Positions 26,142-39,845 are shown, counted from the first letter of the stretch. The stretch: 64,000 bases of DNA from Rosellinia necatrix (GCA_021209875.1 JAGYVD010000001.1:2542001-2606000), one strand, 5' to 3'. The notes: generated by a model from the letters alone, not told the origin. Translations and numbers: made by a program.

Positions 26142-29090
26142 ATCCTTTTTTTGCAAAAAAACTTAGCTTAAGTTTTTAGCCGCGCATAAGGCTAAAAATA
26201 TGCTAAACTAATTTTTTTTAAGTTGTTTGCGCTACGTTTAAAGCTTAAACTAGCAACTTTTAAATTAATACTTTTAAGCAGTAAAAAAATATTTTCAGTA
26301 TATATAATTAGTTAAAATCTAAAAGTTTTTAATTTTTAGTTTTTATTTATTATGTTAATTAATTAATTTTTACTTAATTTATTTTTAATTAAATTATTTA
26401 TTATATTATTTGCGTTATATTTTTAATTTTAGCTATATTTTGTTTTATAATGCGTTATTATTATTATATGCTTTAATAAATATATTTTTTTTAGCCGTTT
26501 TAATTTATTTTTATAATCGTTTTAGCAGCTTTATTTTTTTTTAAATATTTTTTATAATATTTTTTTAACTTAATTAAAACGTTTTTTAAATCGGCTGCTA
26601 AATATTAATTATCGTTATATTTTTAGCCTGTTTAAAATATTTTATAAAATAATTTTTTTTTTTTAAATTTTTAATAACAAGATTTTTTTATTTTTTATTT
26701 TTTTTTTTTTAACGCTTTATTAACTATTTTTTTTTCCGGTCGAAGTATTTTCTGTTTAAGCAGCAGATTATTTATATATTTTTATAATCGCTTAATATAA
26801 AACTAGCAGCTTTTTTATTATATTGTTAACAACTTTAGCTTAAATATATTAAAACAATCGGTTTAAATATTAATAAATTTATAAGCTTATTATATTATTA
26901 AATAGTTTAATTTATTATTAAAACGGTTAGTTTATTTTTTTTTTTTATAATATAAACATATAGTTTTTAATTATAAAATCTAAGTTTTGTTAATATTTAT
27001 TAGCTTATATAATTATTTATTTTTATATTTTTATATTTATATTTTTGCTTTTTAACATAGTTACAAACTTTTTTATAAATGTTTATTTTTTTTTTAAACA
27101 GCTTTTTTAATTAGTTTTTTATAATTATTTTATTTTTATTTAAACTTTTTAATTAAACGTTATATTTATTAGTTTTTTATTAATATTTTTTTAAAAATAA
27201 CTTTTTAAAGCTTTATAAAATAAAAATGCTTAAACTACGTTTAAAGCTAGTAATACTTTTAACTAGTTTTTTAAAAATAATTAATATATAGTTGCAACTT
27301 TTAATCTATTTATTAATATATTATTTTTATTTATTTTATTAATTAATAATGTTTTGCCGCAAAAAATCTAGTTTTATATTATATATTTTTAATAGCTTGT
27401 TTATAAAATCAGCAACAAACTATTCTTTTTATTACTAATTATTATTTTTAGCTATTTATATATTTAATAAAAGCTTTTATAATATATTTTAGCAGCATTT
27501 TATATTATTATAGATTTTTTATATATAGTTGTTTATATTAGTTTTAATAATTTATTAATTATATAAAAATTATATTATTTTTATACTTATTTTTAAAAAG
27601 CTTTTAAAATTAACTACTATATATTGCCAAACATATTCTAGCATTAGTAATAAAGTCAGCTTTTTTAATGTTTTATTACAAAAAACTTTTATAAAGCAGC
27701 AAAAACAGTTTATTATATATTAATTAATTTTATAATATACCTTTAATTATTAATAACGTTAAAATATCAGACGTTTTATTTTTTACAACCTAAATATATT
27801 ATTATTAGTTTTATATAAATTTTTTAATTATTTAAGTTTATAAATTGTTTAACTTAAAAACAACTAGTTTTTTTATATAATAACAAATTTTTAATATTAA
27901 TTAATTAAAATTCTTGTTAGCTTAAGCTTTTTTCAATATTTATTTAAACTAATATTATATTAATTTATTTTAATACTACGTTTATAAATACTACTTTTAA
28001 TAATAATAAAAATATAATATTTTTATAATATATATTTTATATATACTTTTTTATTTTAAAATTACTAGTTTAAAAAAACGATAATTTTTATTTATTCTTT
28101 TATTATTTTTATATTTTTAAGTCTTTTATCGGTTTAAAAAATATTTATTATTATATTTTTAATTTTAAATAATATATAATATTAAAATTATAATATGCGA
28201 TCAGCTCAGCTTATCCAGCTTATTTTAAATTTAAAATTTTTTTTACGTTAAAATACTTTAATATAACGTAATCTATAATAATTAAAAACAGCTACAGTTG
28301 TTATAAGCTTATTAATTCCGCTTTTTAATATAATAATTTTTTAATAACAGCTAATATTTTTTTGTTATAAATACTATAATTTAATTTTACGTTATAAAAA
28401 ATTTCTAAATAAAATATAACTAGCTGCTATAAATTATTTATTATTTTTATTATAATAATACGCCGGCTGCTACTTTATTAAACACGTCTGTTTTATTTAT
28501 ATTTTATTTTTATAATTAAAATATTTTAATACTAGTATATTAATTAGTTTATTTTTAATATTTTAAACATATTTTAGCAAGCTTTTAATTAAATTAAATC
28601 AGCTTTTATATAAATTAAGTTATTTAATAGTTTAACTATTTAATTATATTTTTAAATAAACTTTTATAAAAATTATAAAAGCTTAAAATAAACGTATTTT
28701 TTTAATAGCGCTTTATTTATTTTTTAAGCGCTTTTAACGAAAAATAATTTCGCTTTTATTAAAATTAATTTTTATTTTTTAGTTCTAATAATAAATTTAA
28801 AAATTTAGTTTTTTATATAAAATTTATATTTTTTAAGTCGGCTTATAGTTCTGTTTTTTAAAATGTTATAGCATTTTATTAATATAGTATTAATATTTTA
28901 ATTTATTATTTAAATAAATTAAAATATTATTAATATAAGCTATATAAAAATATCTAAATATTTTTGCAACATATTATTAATATACTTTTAAAAAATAGCC
29001 GGCTTATTAATCAACTTAAAAAATAATATTTTAAACTAATAGGCTTTATATTAAGTTTAAAAAACAGTTAACTTTTTAATTTTTTTTTAT

Positions 29091-29144
29091 AATATAAATA
29101 CGATAGAATACCTGTTTAATATTAATTTTTATAAATATTTTAGC
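29091..29144 (-). pseudogene. reverse transcriptase motif remnant
   Basis: The minus strand reads AKIFIKINIKQVFYRIYI, matching the gypsy RT segment AKxFTKxDxRQAFxRIxI. The catalytic Asp position is Asn, as in the fragment at 5330-5527. Downstream the frame breaks into stops. This supports a Ty3/gypsy assignment for the nested element. Confidence 0.7.
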
Positions 29145-32100
29145 TTATGCTATATAAGCTAATATTTTTTTAATCAGCAGTAATAAGTATTAATTTTTTT
29201 AAGTTAAAATATTTAGTTTTTTATAATCGACGTATAAACATAAAAACCTGTTGCTTTTATATATAAAAAATATAAAAGCTGTTTATAAAGCCAGCGTAAA
29301 TTTTATAAATTTTTTCGCTAAATTATTATAAATATATTATTAATATATTTTAGCTTTTTAAATAATATTTTATATAAAAGTTATATTTTAATAATCCTGG
29401 GTTTTAATTTAATATTAAACAGTAATTAACTCCTGGTTTATATAAAAACAAGTCGTTTAAAGCAGCTTTTAATAAAACATTTAAATATTTATAATAAGTT
29501 CTTTTTTAGTTCTATTTTATTTTTGTTTAATAGTTTATTTTAAATTTTTATTTTTATATTCTATTATTTTATTAATTTCATATAGTATAATTATATTATA
29601 GCATATTATATTATTTTATTATAGCGTTATATTAAAAACTACGGTTTTAATAATTATAATTTTATAAGTTAATATTTATACTATTTAATAATATTTTATT
29701 AAAGTTAGTACAAGCTTTAACCATTTTTTTTAAGCAGAGTTTCTATTTTTAGTTTAATTTTTACTGCTTTTAAAATTAAATTAATATTTCTGTTTTTGCC
29801 TAACATTTCTTTTATTTTATATATTGCTTATATAATTTTATTTTTTATTTAAAATAACCGTTAGTTTTAAAGCTTTAAAATAACTACTAGAGTAAGTTTT
29901 AAAAAACTAAAGCTTTTTAAGTTTATATCGTTTATAATTAACTTAGTTTTTAATTAAGTAATTTTTTGCTGTATTTAGTTTAAAATGCTTTATTTTTATA
30001 GCTTTTTTTTTTGCTGCTTTTAATTAAATCGCCTATTCTTACGTTTTTTATTTTCGCGGTCTATTAGCTTTTTTTTTTAAGCGACGCTTTTTTAATATTT
30101 AAAATGTTTTAACAAGTCGCTTATTTTATTTATTAAAATTTTAAAAGCTTAATACTCCGGTTCTTAATTGTTTAAAAATAAAAATTATTTATATAAAAAA
30201 TTTATTAACACGTTATAATAATTATAATATTTTTTCTAATAATTACGTTATATTTTATATTAACTATAATTAAAAAGCTTTTTATATTATTTTTTTATAC
30301 TTTAAAATATGCTTTTAAAGCCAGGTTTATTTATTAAATTAAATTACTATTATATTTAGCGATAATAGCTAGTTTAAAACTTGTTATAGTTTTAAGTTTT
30401 AAGTATTTTATTATTTAAGCAGCAAAAGTTATGCTAATTAAAATATATATATCTGTTTTTATATCGGCTAAAGCTTTAATAAATAATATAAGTTTATTAT
30501 TTATTACGGTATAATTTATAAAAAACAGGTTTTATTTTAAAATACTTTTTAAAAAATTAAACAAGATCTTTTTATATTATATTATATTAAATATTAATAT
30601 TTTCTGCTTAAAAAAAGTTTATTTATTTTAAGCTGTTTTTTTTTCCTTTTTATTTATATTTTCTATTTGTGCATAATTTATTCCTATAGTTTTTATAAAA
30701 ATAACGCTAACGTATATATTATTTAATTAATCAAAATCGTTTTTATAAAAATAATTATTGCTGCAATATTTTATTTATAACAAATAAAACATTTATTTTT
30801 TAAAATAAAAGCTTTAAACTAATTTAATTTTAGCTTAGCATAAATTTTCGTTCTGTTTTTTGTTTGCTTAATAATAGTAACGCTTTTATTATTGTTTTTT
30901 AATATATAAATACCTTTAGGTCGGGGGCTACTTTAAGCAGCTTAAATTAAAGTTTTTTCCGGCTTTTTATTTTTTTTTAGATTTTTTTTCTTTTATAAAA
31001 CCTTGTTTTAAATAAAATTCTTTTATTATTAATAGTCGTACAATTATACGTATTTATAATAAACAATAAAATCTATTATATTATTATATAGTTTATTTAT
31101 ATAAAATTTGTTTAAACGTTTAAATAACTTGTTATATATATCCTGTTTAAAATTTTTTAAGTTAACTTATATTATACCGGCTTATTAAATAAACTTAATA
31201 TAAAACAAAAAAAATTTATTATTTACAGCTATTTTTAAGTTTTGATGTTTAACCCTGGCTTTTTTATATTTATTAAAGTTGTTATTAAAAAAAAAAAATA
31301 GTTTAAAACTTTTTAACTAGTTTTTAGTATTAGTTTGCCGTAGTTATTAATAATAAACAATATAAAGTTTTTTAAAGCTTTATTTTTATATAGCTAGCAA
31401 TATAATTAATTTTTTTAATTTATATTAAAAATAATTGCTGTTTTTAATAAATTTGCTTTTTAAAAATATAAACTAATATTTAAATTTTATTTTTAATTTA
31501 TTATTTATTAGCTTTTTGCTTATAAAATTAATAGTTCTGCAGCTTTAAAAATTAATTTTAATTTTTTTTAATATATTATAAGTTAGAAATGCTTAAGTTT
31601 TGCTCCGATATAATTTTTAGCAACTATTAAATATTCTGTTTAATTAAACAAATATTATAACGATTTAATTTTTAAAATTTTAATTTTTTATTTGTTTTAA
31701 TTAAAACATAATTTAAATTAGTTTTAATTTTTTTACTTTATAAGCTAAACTAGTTTATTTAATATAATATTTACGTAAAGTTATTATTTGTTTTATTTAT
31801 TAAATTAACAATATTTTTAAAATGTTTTAAGCAGCGCTAATAAATAACAAGCAGTATTTAAATTTATAATATATTTTTTAAAATAGTTTTAAATTAGTTT
31901 TATAAACTATTAAAAGTTTATAGAGCTATTTTATAATAAAAATACATATTTTTTTTAAACGTTATTGCTGCAAATATTACTTTAAATTATTTGTTAATAA
32001 TAAAATAAACTATATTAATTTTTACTTGTTTTATAAAATTTTTATAAAGTTTTATAAAAGCTAGCTATACGCAAGCTTTAGCTATTATTTTAAATAATAC

Positions 32101-32453
32101 GATTTTAATACAGAAATATTAATAGGTTTATTTTTTTTTGCTTTTGTTTTTGTTATAACTATTATTTTTATATTTAAAACGTTCTGCTGTATTAATATTA
32201 TTTGCTTATAATATTAATTTTATAAACTTTAAAAATTAGCAATAAAGTTTGCAGTAATTATATCAATTAACGTTTTAAAATGTTAGTTTGTTTAAATTAT
32301 TTTTTCTAAAACGTATTTATTGCTTGGCTTTTATTAAAAAAGTCAGGTTATTTTTTTTTGCTATAATGTTTTAATATATTAATTAATTAATCGGTATTAA
32401 TTAATTAAAAAAAATTTAATAATTTTTTAAACAATAAAAATAAACTTTAGTTT

Positions 32454-32725
32454 TATAATAGCTATAATAACAATAGTTAAAAAATTTAATTATATTTATA
32501 TATTAAAAAAAAAAACTAAAATTAAAAAAAAAAAAAAACTATATATAAGGCCGACGGCCGGAATTTTTACTTATATATACTACTGGCCATTCACTATATA
32601 ACTAGCCTACCATATTTACTACTCCATGCCTGTACCTGCCCTAGCCAGGGAGCTAATCAAGGATCGGCTGGCCGGTCGGCCAGTCGGCCAATCAGAGATC
32701 GCCATCATGGCCTTGGGCCATGACA
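32454..32725 (-). repeat. right LTR of nested gypsy element
   Basis: The inner part (32454-32540) is mutated, whereas the outer part (about 32570-32725) keeps long G+C stretches such as GGATCGGCTGGCCGGTCGGC. It is followed by TATAT. Confidence 0.88.
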
Positions 32726-33315
32726 TATATAATTTTTTATAAAATAAAATATTTTGTTTTTTTATATAAATTATATTATAAAATATTAAAGCTTGTAATT
32801 ATAATATAAAAACTAGCTTTTATTAACGTTTAAAACTTTTAATTTTAAAATATAAAGCTAATTATAAAAACTAAACAAAATTACTACTTTAGCAGCTTTT
32901 TTTAAAAATATTAATAAAAAAATATACTGTTAATTAAAGCCTGCTTTTTATTATATATATAAATATTACAGCTTTTATAAGTTTTTATATATTATAACAA
33001 GCTATGTTTTTTATATTAATTAAATTAAACTTTTTTATATAATATGCTTAGCTAATTAATTTTTTATAATACTAGAACTAGTATTAAAACTTTTATAATA
33101 ACTATTATAACAAAAATAATTTTAAAAATTAATACAAAAGTTATAGTTAATATTATAATATTTAATAGCGCTAGCTAGACTTATTTTTTTTTTAAATTCT
33201 CTTATTTTAGCGTTATTTTTTTATAAACGTTTTAAAAAATTTATAAAGTTAAAATTAAAGTTAAAAGCAAGCCAGAGATTTAAACATTAAAAATTAATAA
33301 ATTTTTTAATAATAA

Positions 33316-33340
33316 CAGCAGCAGCAGCAACAGCAGCAGC
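33316..33340. repeat. CAG repeat inside RIP-mutated DNA
   Basis: CAGCAGCAGCAGCAACAGCAG-type run in the body of the outer element. It probably coded a Gln- or Ser-rich stretch. Its CpA sites are intact although the surrounding sequence is saturated with A/T. Confidence 0.85.
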
Positions 33341-36300
33341 ACAACTTTCTCTGTTAACCTTTTTATTAATAATATTAAAACTGTTAAACTTAAGCTTAAC
33401 TTTAGAATTTTTTACAGAAAATATATTATAAACATATTAATAAATAGCTTTAAAAATTTAATATGTTAAACTTTAATTAAAACATTTATTACTAGCTTTA
33501 AAAAAAAATTCTTTTATATAATAAGATTTTAAAAACTTTGGTTTATTAAATATTAAAAACAACTTATAAAAATATTATAAATTTTAATATAAATATTAAT
33601 AAAACTAAGTTTTATATTATCTGTTATATTATTTTTTTATAAGTAATAAGTTATATAAGCATATATATAAAATATATAAATAAAAGCATTATTTAAAACT
33701 AAATAATTTAAAACTGTTAAATTTTTTTAAATTTATTAAAAATATTAAGTTTATATAAATAACTATAAAAAAATATTATAAGCTATTAATAAAAAATAAG
33801 TCGTATAATTTAAAACTAATTTAATTTTAGATTATATAGTTAAATTAAATTTATTTATTATATAATTGTTAATAAATTCCCTTAAATATAAATATAAGTT
33901 TTATTTATAAATTAAAAACTTATTTTAAATTTTATATTATAATATTTTTATATTTAAACATTAAAACAATATATATATAAATATTAGTTATATTTATATT
34001 TTTATAAATAAAATATAAGCTTTAAAAATTATCCAGGTTTAAAAATACATTATTATACTATTTTAATAGTTATTAAAAATATAATAAATAATAAGCATAT
34101 TATATTTAAATATATTATTATTAAATTTTTTTTTAAAAGCATAAAAACAGCTAGCTTATAATAGCTTTATTTATATATAAAATTATATTTGTTAAAAACT
34201 CTAAGCTAAAATATTATTTAATATAAATATATTAAACGTTAAACAAATAAATATTATTTTTTTTGCAAAATCGCTATTATATAATTATATAAAATTATAA
34301 TTTTATTATATTTATTTTTAAAGCTTTAAAAAGCTAAAGTTGCTGTCGCTTGGACTAAATTTATTTTTAAATATTTTTAGGTTTAATTAGCTATATAATA
34401 TTTAGCTTTATTTAATTAAAACTTTTTTTTTAAACTAACTGTTAAACGTATTATATGTTTAGCTTATATTATTAATAATAATTTGTTCTGCTTATTAATT
34501 AAAAATATTATAAATTATAATATATTATTTTTTAAAATATATAGTTAAATTATTTATTTTTATTAAACTAAACTGTTATAAATATTAAATATTAAAATTA
34601 AAAGCATTAAACTTAATAAAATATAAATTTAAATAGTTTAAACTATTAACTAAAATCTTATTTAAATTTAAAAACTTTATTATAGCTAATAATAATATAA
34701 TTAAATATTTATATAATATAACTATATATAAATATATAAATTAGCGTTATATATAAACACTATATAATTTAGTTATAAAGTATTAAGATATTTTTATAAA
34801 TATAAGCTTTGTTATTATTTTTAAAATAAATAATTTATTTTTATTTTAAACCAGGATAAAATAAAAACATTTTAAAAAATATTAGGTTTATATATTAAAT
34901 TTAAAAATAAACATATTGTTAAAAATATAGTTAATAAATTTAAAAATAAAAATAAAAATTCTTATATTAAATAACCTGTTCTACTATTTTTATTTTATTT
35001 TTATAGTTTAATATATTTTTTAATTTTAAATATAAAAGTTATATAATTATAAACGTTTATATATTTAATAATATAAACCTTTTAAATATATCTTTAATAA
35101 AATTATAGAATAAAATGTTTAATAAAATCGCAGCTAAAAATTTAAATTTTTTAATATAATTAGTTTTTATTACTAGTAGTAAATATATTTAAATATTTAT
35201 TAAGCTATAACAATTAATATATATATAAAATAATATATTTTTAATTATTTTATTATAAAATATAAAAATAGTAATATATATATATAATAACAGATAAATA
35301 TAGCTTTAAAACTAATTAAAACTATAAATTATTACTATAATAATATTTATATTATATTAACTATATTTTAAAACTATTATTAAAACTTAATTAACTTGTT
35401 TATAATTTTCTGCAGTTAAAACATATTTATTAGTCCGTTTAAAATATTTATTAGTTTTTTAATATAATAATATTAAATAGATTTATTAACTTTTTAATTT
35501 TTTACTACTAAAAAACGTTTTAATATAATTTATAAAATTATTTTTTTATTTTTTAAAATCTAAAAAAATTTTAATATAACTAGGTATATAAAATATAATA
35601 TTTCCTGCTATATAAAAATAGCTTTACTTTTAAAAAACAAAAATATAACATGCTTAAAAAACTTTATATAAAAACAAAACTAAAACTAAGCGTAAGTTAT
35701 AAGCTTTTAGCGTATTAATTAATATATTTACTTTTAAAAAAAACATGCTTTTAAAATAATTAAATTAGCTTTTATCTAGTATATAGTTTTTATTTCTTTT
35801 TTTAATTAAATATTATATATTAATTTTAATATTTTTAAATTAATATAAATATAACAATATATTATATTGCTAATAATAATCTTTTTAATTATATATTAAA
35901 AATATAACTAAAACTAAACCTATATTTAGCACATACTTACTTTAAATAGCTATTTAACCTGTTGTTTTTATTTTTTATACTTTAATAAATAAAAAAAAAA
36001 ATACTAACTAACTAAAATAAAAATATTAAGTTTTATTTAAGCTTTAAAAAAAACTTAATATTAAATTAACGTTGTTTAAGCTAAAATCTATATTTTTATA
36101 AATTATAACGTTATTATAAAGCTTATTAAATATAAAAACATTATTAATTCTGCAGCATTTAATAATAAAACTTATAATTTATATATATAATAAAATATAT
36201 TAGCTGTTTTATTTTAATTATTATATATAAACTTAAAAATTTTATATAATTTTTAACATGCTATTTTATTTAATTATTAATAAACTTAAGCTATAACTTT

Positions 36301-37908
36301 AACTTGTAATATAACTTAATTTTTTTAAATAATATTAAAAATATTAGATTAAACATATATTTATAAAAAAATATTTTTAACTTTATAATTAATATTAATA
36401 TATAGTTTTAAATAAAATTAACTATTATTTAAAAATATAATATTTATATAGATTTTCTTAGAATTTAAAATCTAATTTTAACATAGATATTTTAAAACTT
36501 TAAATAAAAAACTATATTTAATATTATTAAATAAAATATAACTTTAAAATTAAATAAAACTAATATTTTTTTATATTAAAAATAAAATTTTATAAAAAAT
36601 TAAAACTAAATAATAAGTTATATATTTTTAAATATGTTTAATAAAAATTTTTAAGCTTTTATATAAAAAATCACGTTATAAACAAAAGTTTTAAATATTT
36701 TTAATAAACTTTATTATTAATTAAAAAACTATAAAAATATTTTAAGTTATGCTTTAAATATATAATATTAAAAATATTACATTATAAACTTTATAGTTTG
36801 CTGCAGCTTATATTAAATTTTTCTGTTTTTTATATTATTATAATTAATATAGCTTTAGCTATATTAAAATTTTATTAATTATATAATATATTTTTATTTT
36901 AATTTATAAATTTTTTAAAGTTTATTAAATTATTTCTAAACGTTATAATTAAACAGCATAATAATAAGCATATATAATTATTAATAAGCTGCTTTTAATC
37001 GGCTAAAAATATTTAAAATAATTATTAGCAATAAAAACCTTAAGTTTTTAACTAACTTATAAAAATATATATAAATTAAATTTAAAACATATTTATTTTA
37101 TACTATAGCTTATTATTTATTTATAAATAATTAAAATAAACGTTTTATATTAACAGTTAAATTTATACTATAATATTATTTTTATTTTTTATATAATTTA
37201 TATAATTAAAAAAATTTTTGCTTTAGTTATAGTTTAAACTTAATAACTTTTGTTTAGCTATAATACAGCAGACTTTTAATAAAATAATATTAAGCTTTAT
37301 TTTTAACTTTATATTTAAATTATTTATAAATATATAGTTTAACTTATTATTATATATTAAATTATATAATATAATAATTATAGCTTTAATATTAACTAAA
37401 ATATATTATAACTAAAAATATTAGCTTATTTTTTTAATATTAAATAATAAATTTTATTACGTTTATATAAAAGTTATAATATATTAAAAGCAGCTATATT
37501 AAAAAAACTAAGTTAATAATTTATAAAACTATTTTAAATAGTTAAACGCATTAATTATTTTATATATAGATTTAAATTTTTAAAAATTTCTATATTTATA
37601 ATATTATTTTTATAAACTATTTTAAACCTGCTTTTTTATAAATATTTTTAAAAATTCTTATTATACGTTAAAAACATATATTTTAAAAATTATTTTAAAC
37701 ATATTATAAATAAAAATATTAATAGTTATTATTTACTAAAATATATTAATTTTAGTTTTAAATATTATAAATAAGTTAATTTAAAAAATTTTAAAAATAA
37801 AGCAATAAACTTATTAATAGAATATTAAAAAAAAAAGCCCGCTACTACAATTAAAATATAAATAGCTTTATTTTAATAAAAACATTAGCATTTTTAAAGC
37901 TAGCACCT

Positions 37909-38100
37909 TGTTGTACTATAGAAAATACAGGGCAAATATATGCAAATATATACAAGCAGAGATATACCCACTTTTAAACTGGACTATAAATAATATTCTA
38001 TATATAGTCCATACATTAATAAATTCTACCTTTATAAATTAATAATACAGATGAATAATCCAGAGCTAGCTTGGCAAGTCGGCATTACTGCTACAGATCA
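37909..38100. repeat. right LTR of outer element
   Basis: Partner of 24397-24588. The inner half (37909-38000) is mutated and the outer half (about 38010-38100) is preserved. Normal sequence follows without a detectable target duplication. Confidence 0.88.
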
Positions 38101-38470
38101 GGTCGCCCTACGACGTACCTATTTGGTAGGTAGTTGTCTAGATGCAGTACTGTAATCTACCTACCCATGTAGGTATCTACCCAGGTCGGCGTAATCGCCC
38201 ACAAACCGCACGCTACCCAGCGCTATGGTACGCTTCGCGACCTAAGCCGACCTGCACGAGATCAGATACAGCTTACTGACTGACGTATGAGCCCCCGTGC
38301 CAGATACCTACCTACCGCCTACGTACCTACGTACCTACGTACCTACGTACCTAACCTCTTACCTAGCCTACCTGCTCATTCAGCCCTGTTGCCCCTGTGC
38401 CCCGCTCCCGCCTTCTAGCTCTGGCCCGGCAGTGGAATCTTCCACTAAACAATTGCCGATCGAAGACGCA
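38101..38470. promoter_or_regulatory. upstream region with ACGTACCT repeats
   Basis: A spacer between the outer transposon and the next gene. It contains tandem ACGTACCT/ACCTACC units (38305-38352), a common intergenic word in this genome. The open frame running through them (TYLPPTYLRTYVPTYL) is a by-product of the repeat and is not counted as coding. Confidence 0.5.
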
Positions 38471-39845
38471 ATGGCCCCTGATCTGAATTCGCTCCCGCCC
38501 TCATCACCAGGGGCCGTAGCATTTCGCACCATGGCCAACGGAGGCACCAACGCGACCACGGCCGCCAACACCACCAACACGAGCGCCAACACCACCAACA
38601 CCACCAACACGAGCGCAAGCCCGAGCGGGGAGCCCGCTATGCGCCGCGGGTCGCCTTCGCCCTCGCCACGTTCTACCTCGCTCTCGCTGCAGGCTGCTGC
38701 TACCGTGAATGCCAGCCTGCAACACGAGCCTGGCCGCCGTATGTTTTACAACCCCTCCGTCCCGCCTCCCCGGTCGTCGGCGAATCCCTGCCGTCGACCG
38801 TGAGCCATACGCCGCATTGGGCGAGTTGGCTAACCGATCCCTATCGTTGCGCACCAGGCTCCTCGATCAGCTCTCTCTCACGCCAGCGACATTCTCCCCA
38901 GGCCAGTCGACGGCGATCTACCGTCCTGATGAACCTCCAACTCAACGACCCCGCCCTGCCCGCGCCCGGAGAGATGGTCTCAGACGGCGGAGGCAACGCA
39001 CACCGGACAATAAGCCCGCAACCGTTGTCGTCGTCCCCCCTCCTGGCCAGCCGGGACCCCCATCACAACAGGGCCCCGAGCTTGGGCGAGCTCCACCAAG
39101 AGCTCGAGGCCGAGCAGGAGGCACAAGTGGTACGCCGTTGCCCTTCCCTAGGCGCCATCGGCTGGCATGTGGGCTTGGGCCGTTGACTAAACCTCGATAG
39201 AACCGACTTCTGCAGATGATCCGTCAGCAACAACTTCAGTTGCAGCAGCTACAAGCCGCTCAAGGACAACCCCAGTCCAGTGTCGCTGCCGAGGATCCCC
39301 CGTCCGCTTCGGATCGCACTCCCTCCATGTCTCGCTCGACTGGCGTGCCTCCCCCCCAGCCCACGCCGTCCGGGGCTCTGCCTGGGTCACCCTCCACTTC
39401 GGCTTCTCACCCACGGTCATCCTTCGACACCGCACGAGACGCCCTGCACCGTCGGTCTAGAACACCGAGCCGTGGCGCCTCCCCCTCGAGGCTTAGATCG
39501 CCCTCTATGAGCCAAGAGGCCGAGTCGTACCTCCTAGGCGTTCGCGACGAAGCCGCCTATTACCAGGCCGAGACACAGTCCCTTATCCGTGAGAACCAAA
39601 TGCTGCGTCACAGGATGCGCGAGCTTGGTGAGATGTCGTGTTCATCGGATCCTGCTTGACCCTAACTGACCTGCCCTCCAGAACGCCAGCTAAGCGAGGC
39701 ACATGCGAATGCATCTATCACGAGAGAGCCAGTGCAACCCTCGCATCTCACTCATTCGACCTCTATCTCAGACGACGATGCGCTAGCAGGCCCACCTGCC
39801 GCCACTTCACAGCTGATTTCGGCCTCGGAAGCAAAAGAGGAGTAG
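38471..39845 (+). CDS. conserved fungal coiled-coil, low-complexity protein
   Basis: Function unknown. Model: exons 38471-38738, 38858-39129, 39201-39627, 39682-39845; introns GTATGT..CAG, GTACGC..TAG, GTGAGA..CAG; 376 aa with all phases agreeing. The N-terminal region is Ser/Thr/Asn-rich (MAPDLNSLPPSSPG, then an NTTNTT run). The middle is basic and Ser-rich with RRRSTVLMNLQLNDPALPAPG and ISPQPLSSSPLLASRDPHH, followed by a Gln-rich helix (about RLLQMIRQQQLQLQQLQ) and a C-terminal coiled coil ENQMLRHRMRELERQLSEAH. I recall similar proteins across Pezizomycotina but no characterised member. The ATG at 38471 was chosen over an upstream one because the extra sequence is simple repeat. It begins 370 bp from the edge of a transposon block yet shows no damage. 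Confidence 0.78.

Larger units (their letters stand above)
25870..32725 (-). mobile_element. nested Ty3/gypsy LTR retrotransposon, RIP-inactivated
   Basis: A 6.9-kb element with two 272-bp LTRs (25870-26141 and 32454-32725), ends TGT..ACA, and a 5-bp flank TATAT on both sides (25865-25869 and 32726-32730; weak as evidence because the flank is AT-rich). A minus-strand purine run ending AAAAAAAGGAT next to the left LTR and an RT motif on the minus strand at 29091-29144 give leftward orientation. It lies inside the internal region of the element bounded by 24397-38100, so it inserted later. No intact frame remains. Confidence 0.86.
24397..38100. mobile_element. LTR retrotransposon interrupted by a nested element
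   Basis: Two 192-bp LTRs (24397-24588 and 37909-38100) enclose an AT-rich body that is itself interrupted by the element at 25870-32725. Without the insert the element would be about 6.8 kb. The LTRs begin TGTCGCACTG/TGTTGTACTA and end ACAGATCA or its mutated form. Just inside the left LTR is TAGCTAGCGACTTG, which could be a mutated tRNA primer site (TGG to TAG) and would imply plus orientation; this is weak. The flanking five bases do not match (ACCCA against GGTCG), unlike the other elements. All coding sequence is destroyed. Confidence 0.8.

Noticed and set aside
38297..38470. Upstream extension of the coiled-coil gene (TYLPPTYLRTYVPTYL)
   Set aside because: It translates the ACGTACCT repeat; the conserved protein starts at MAPDLN.
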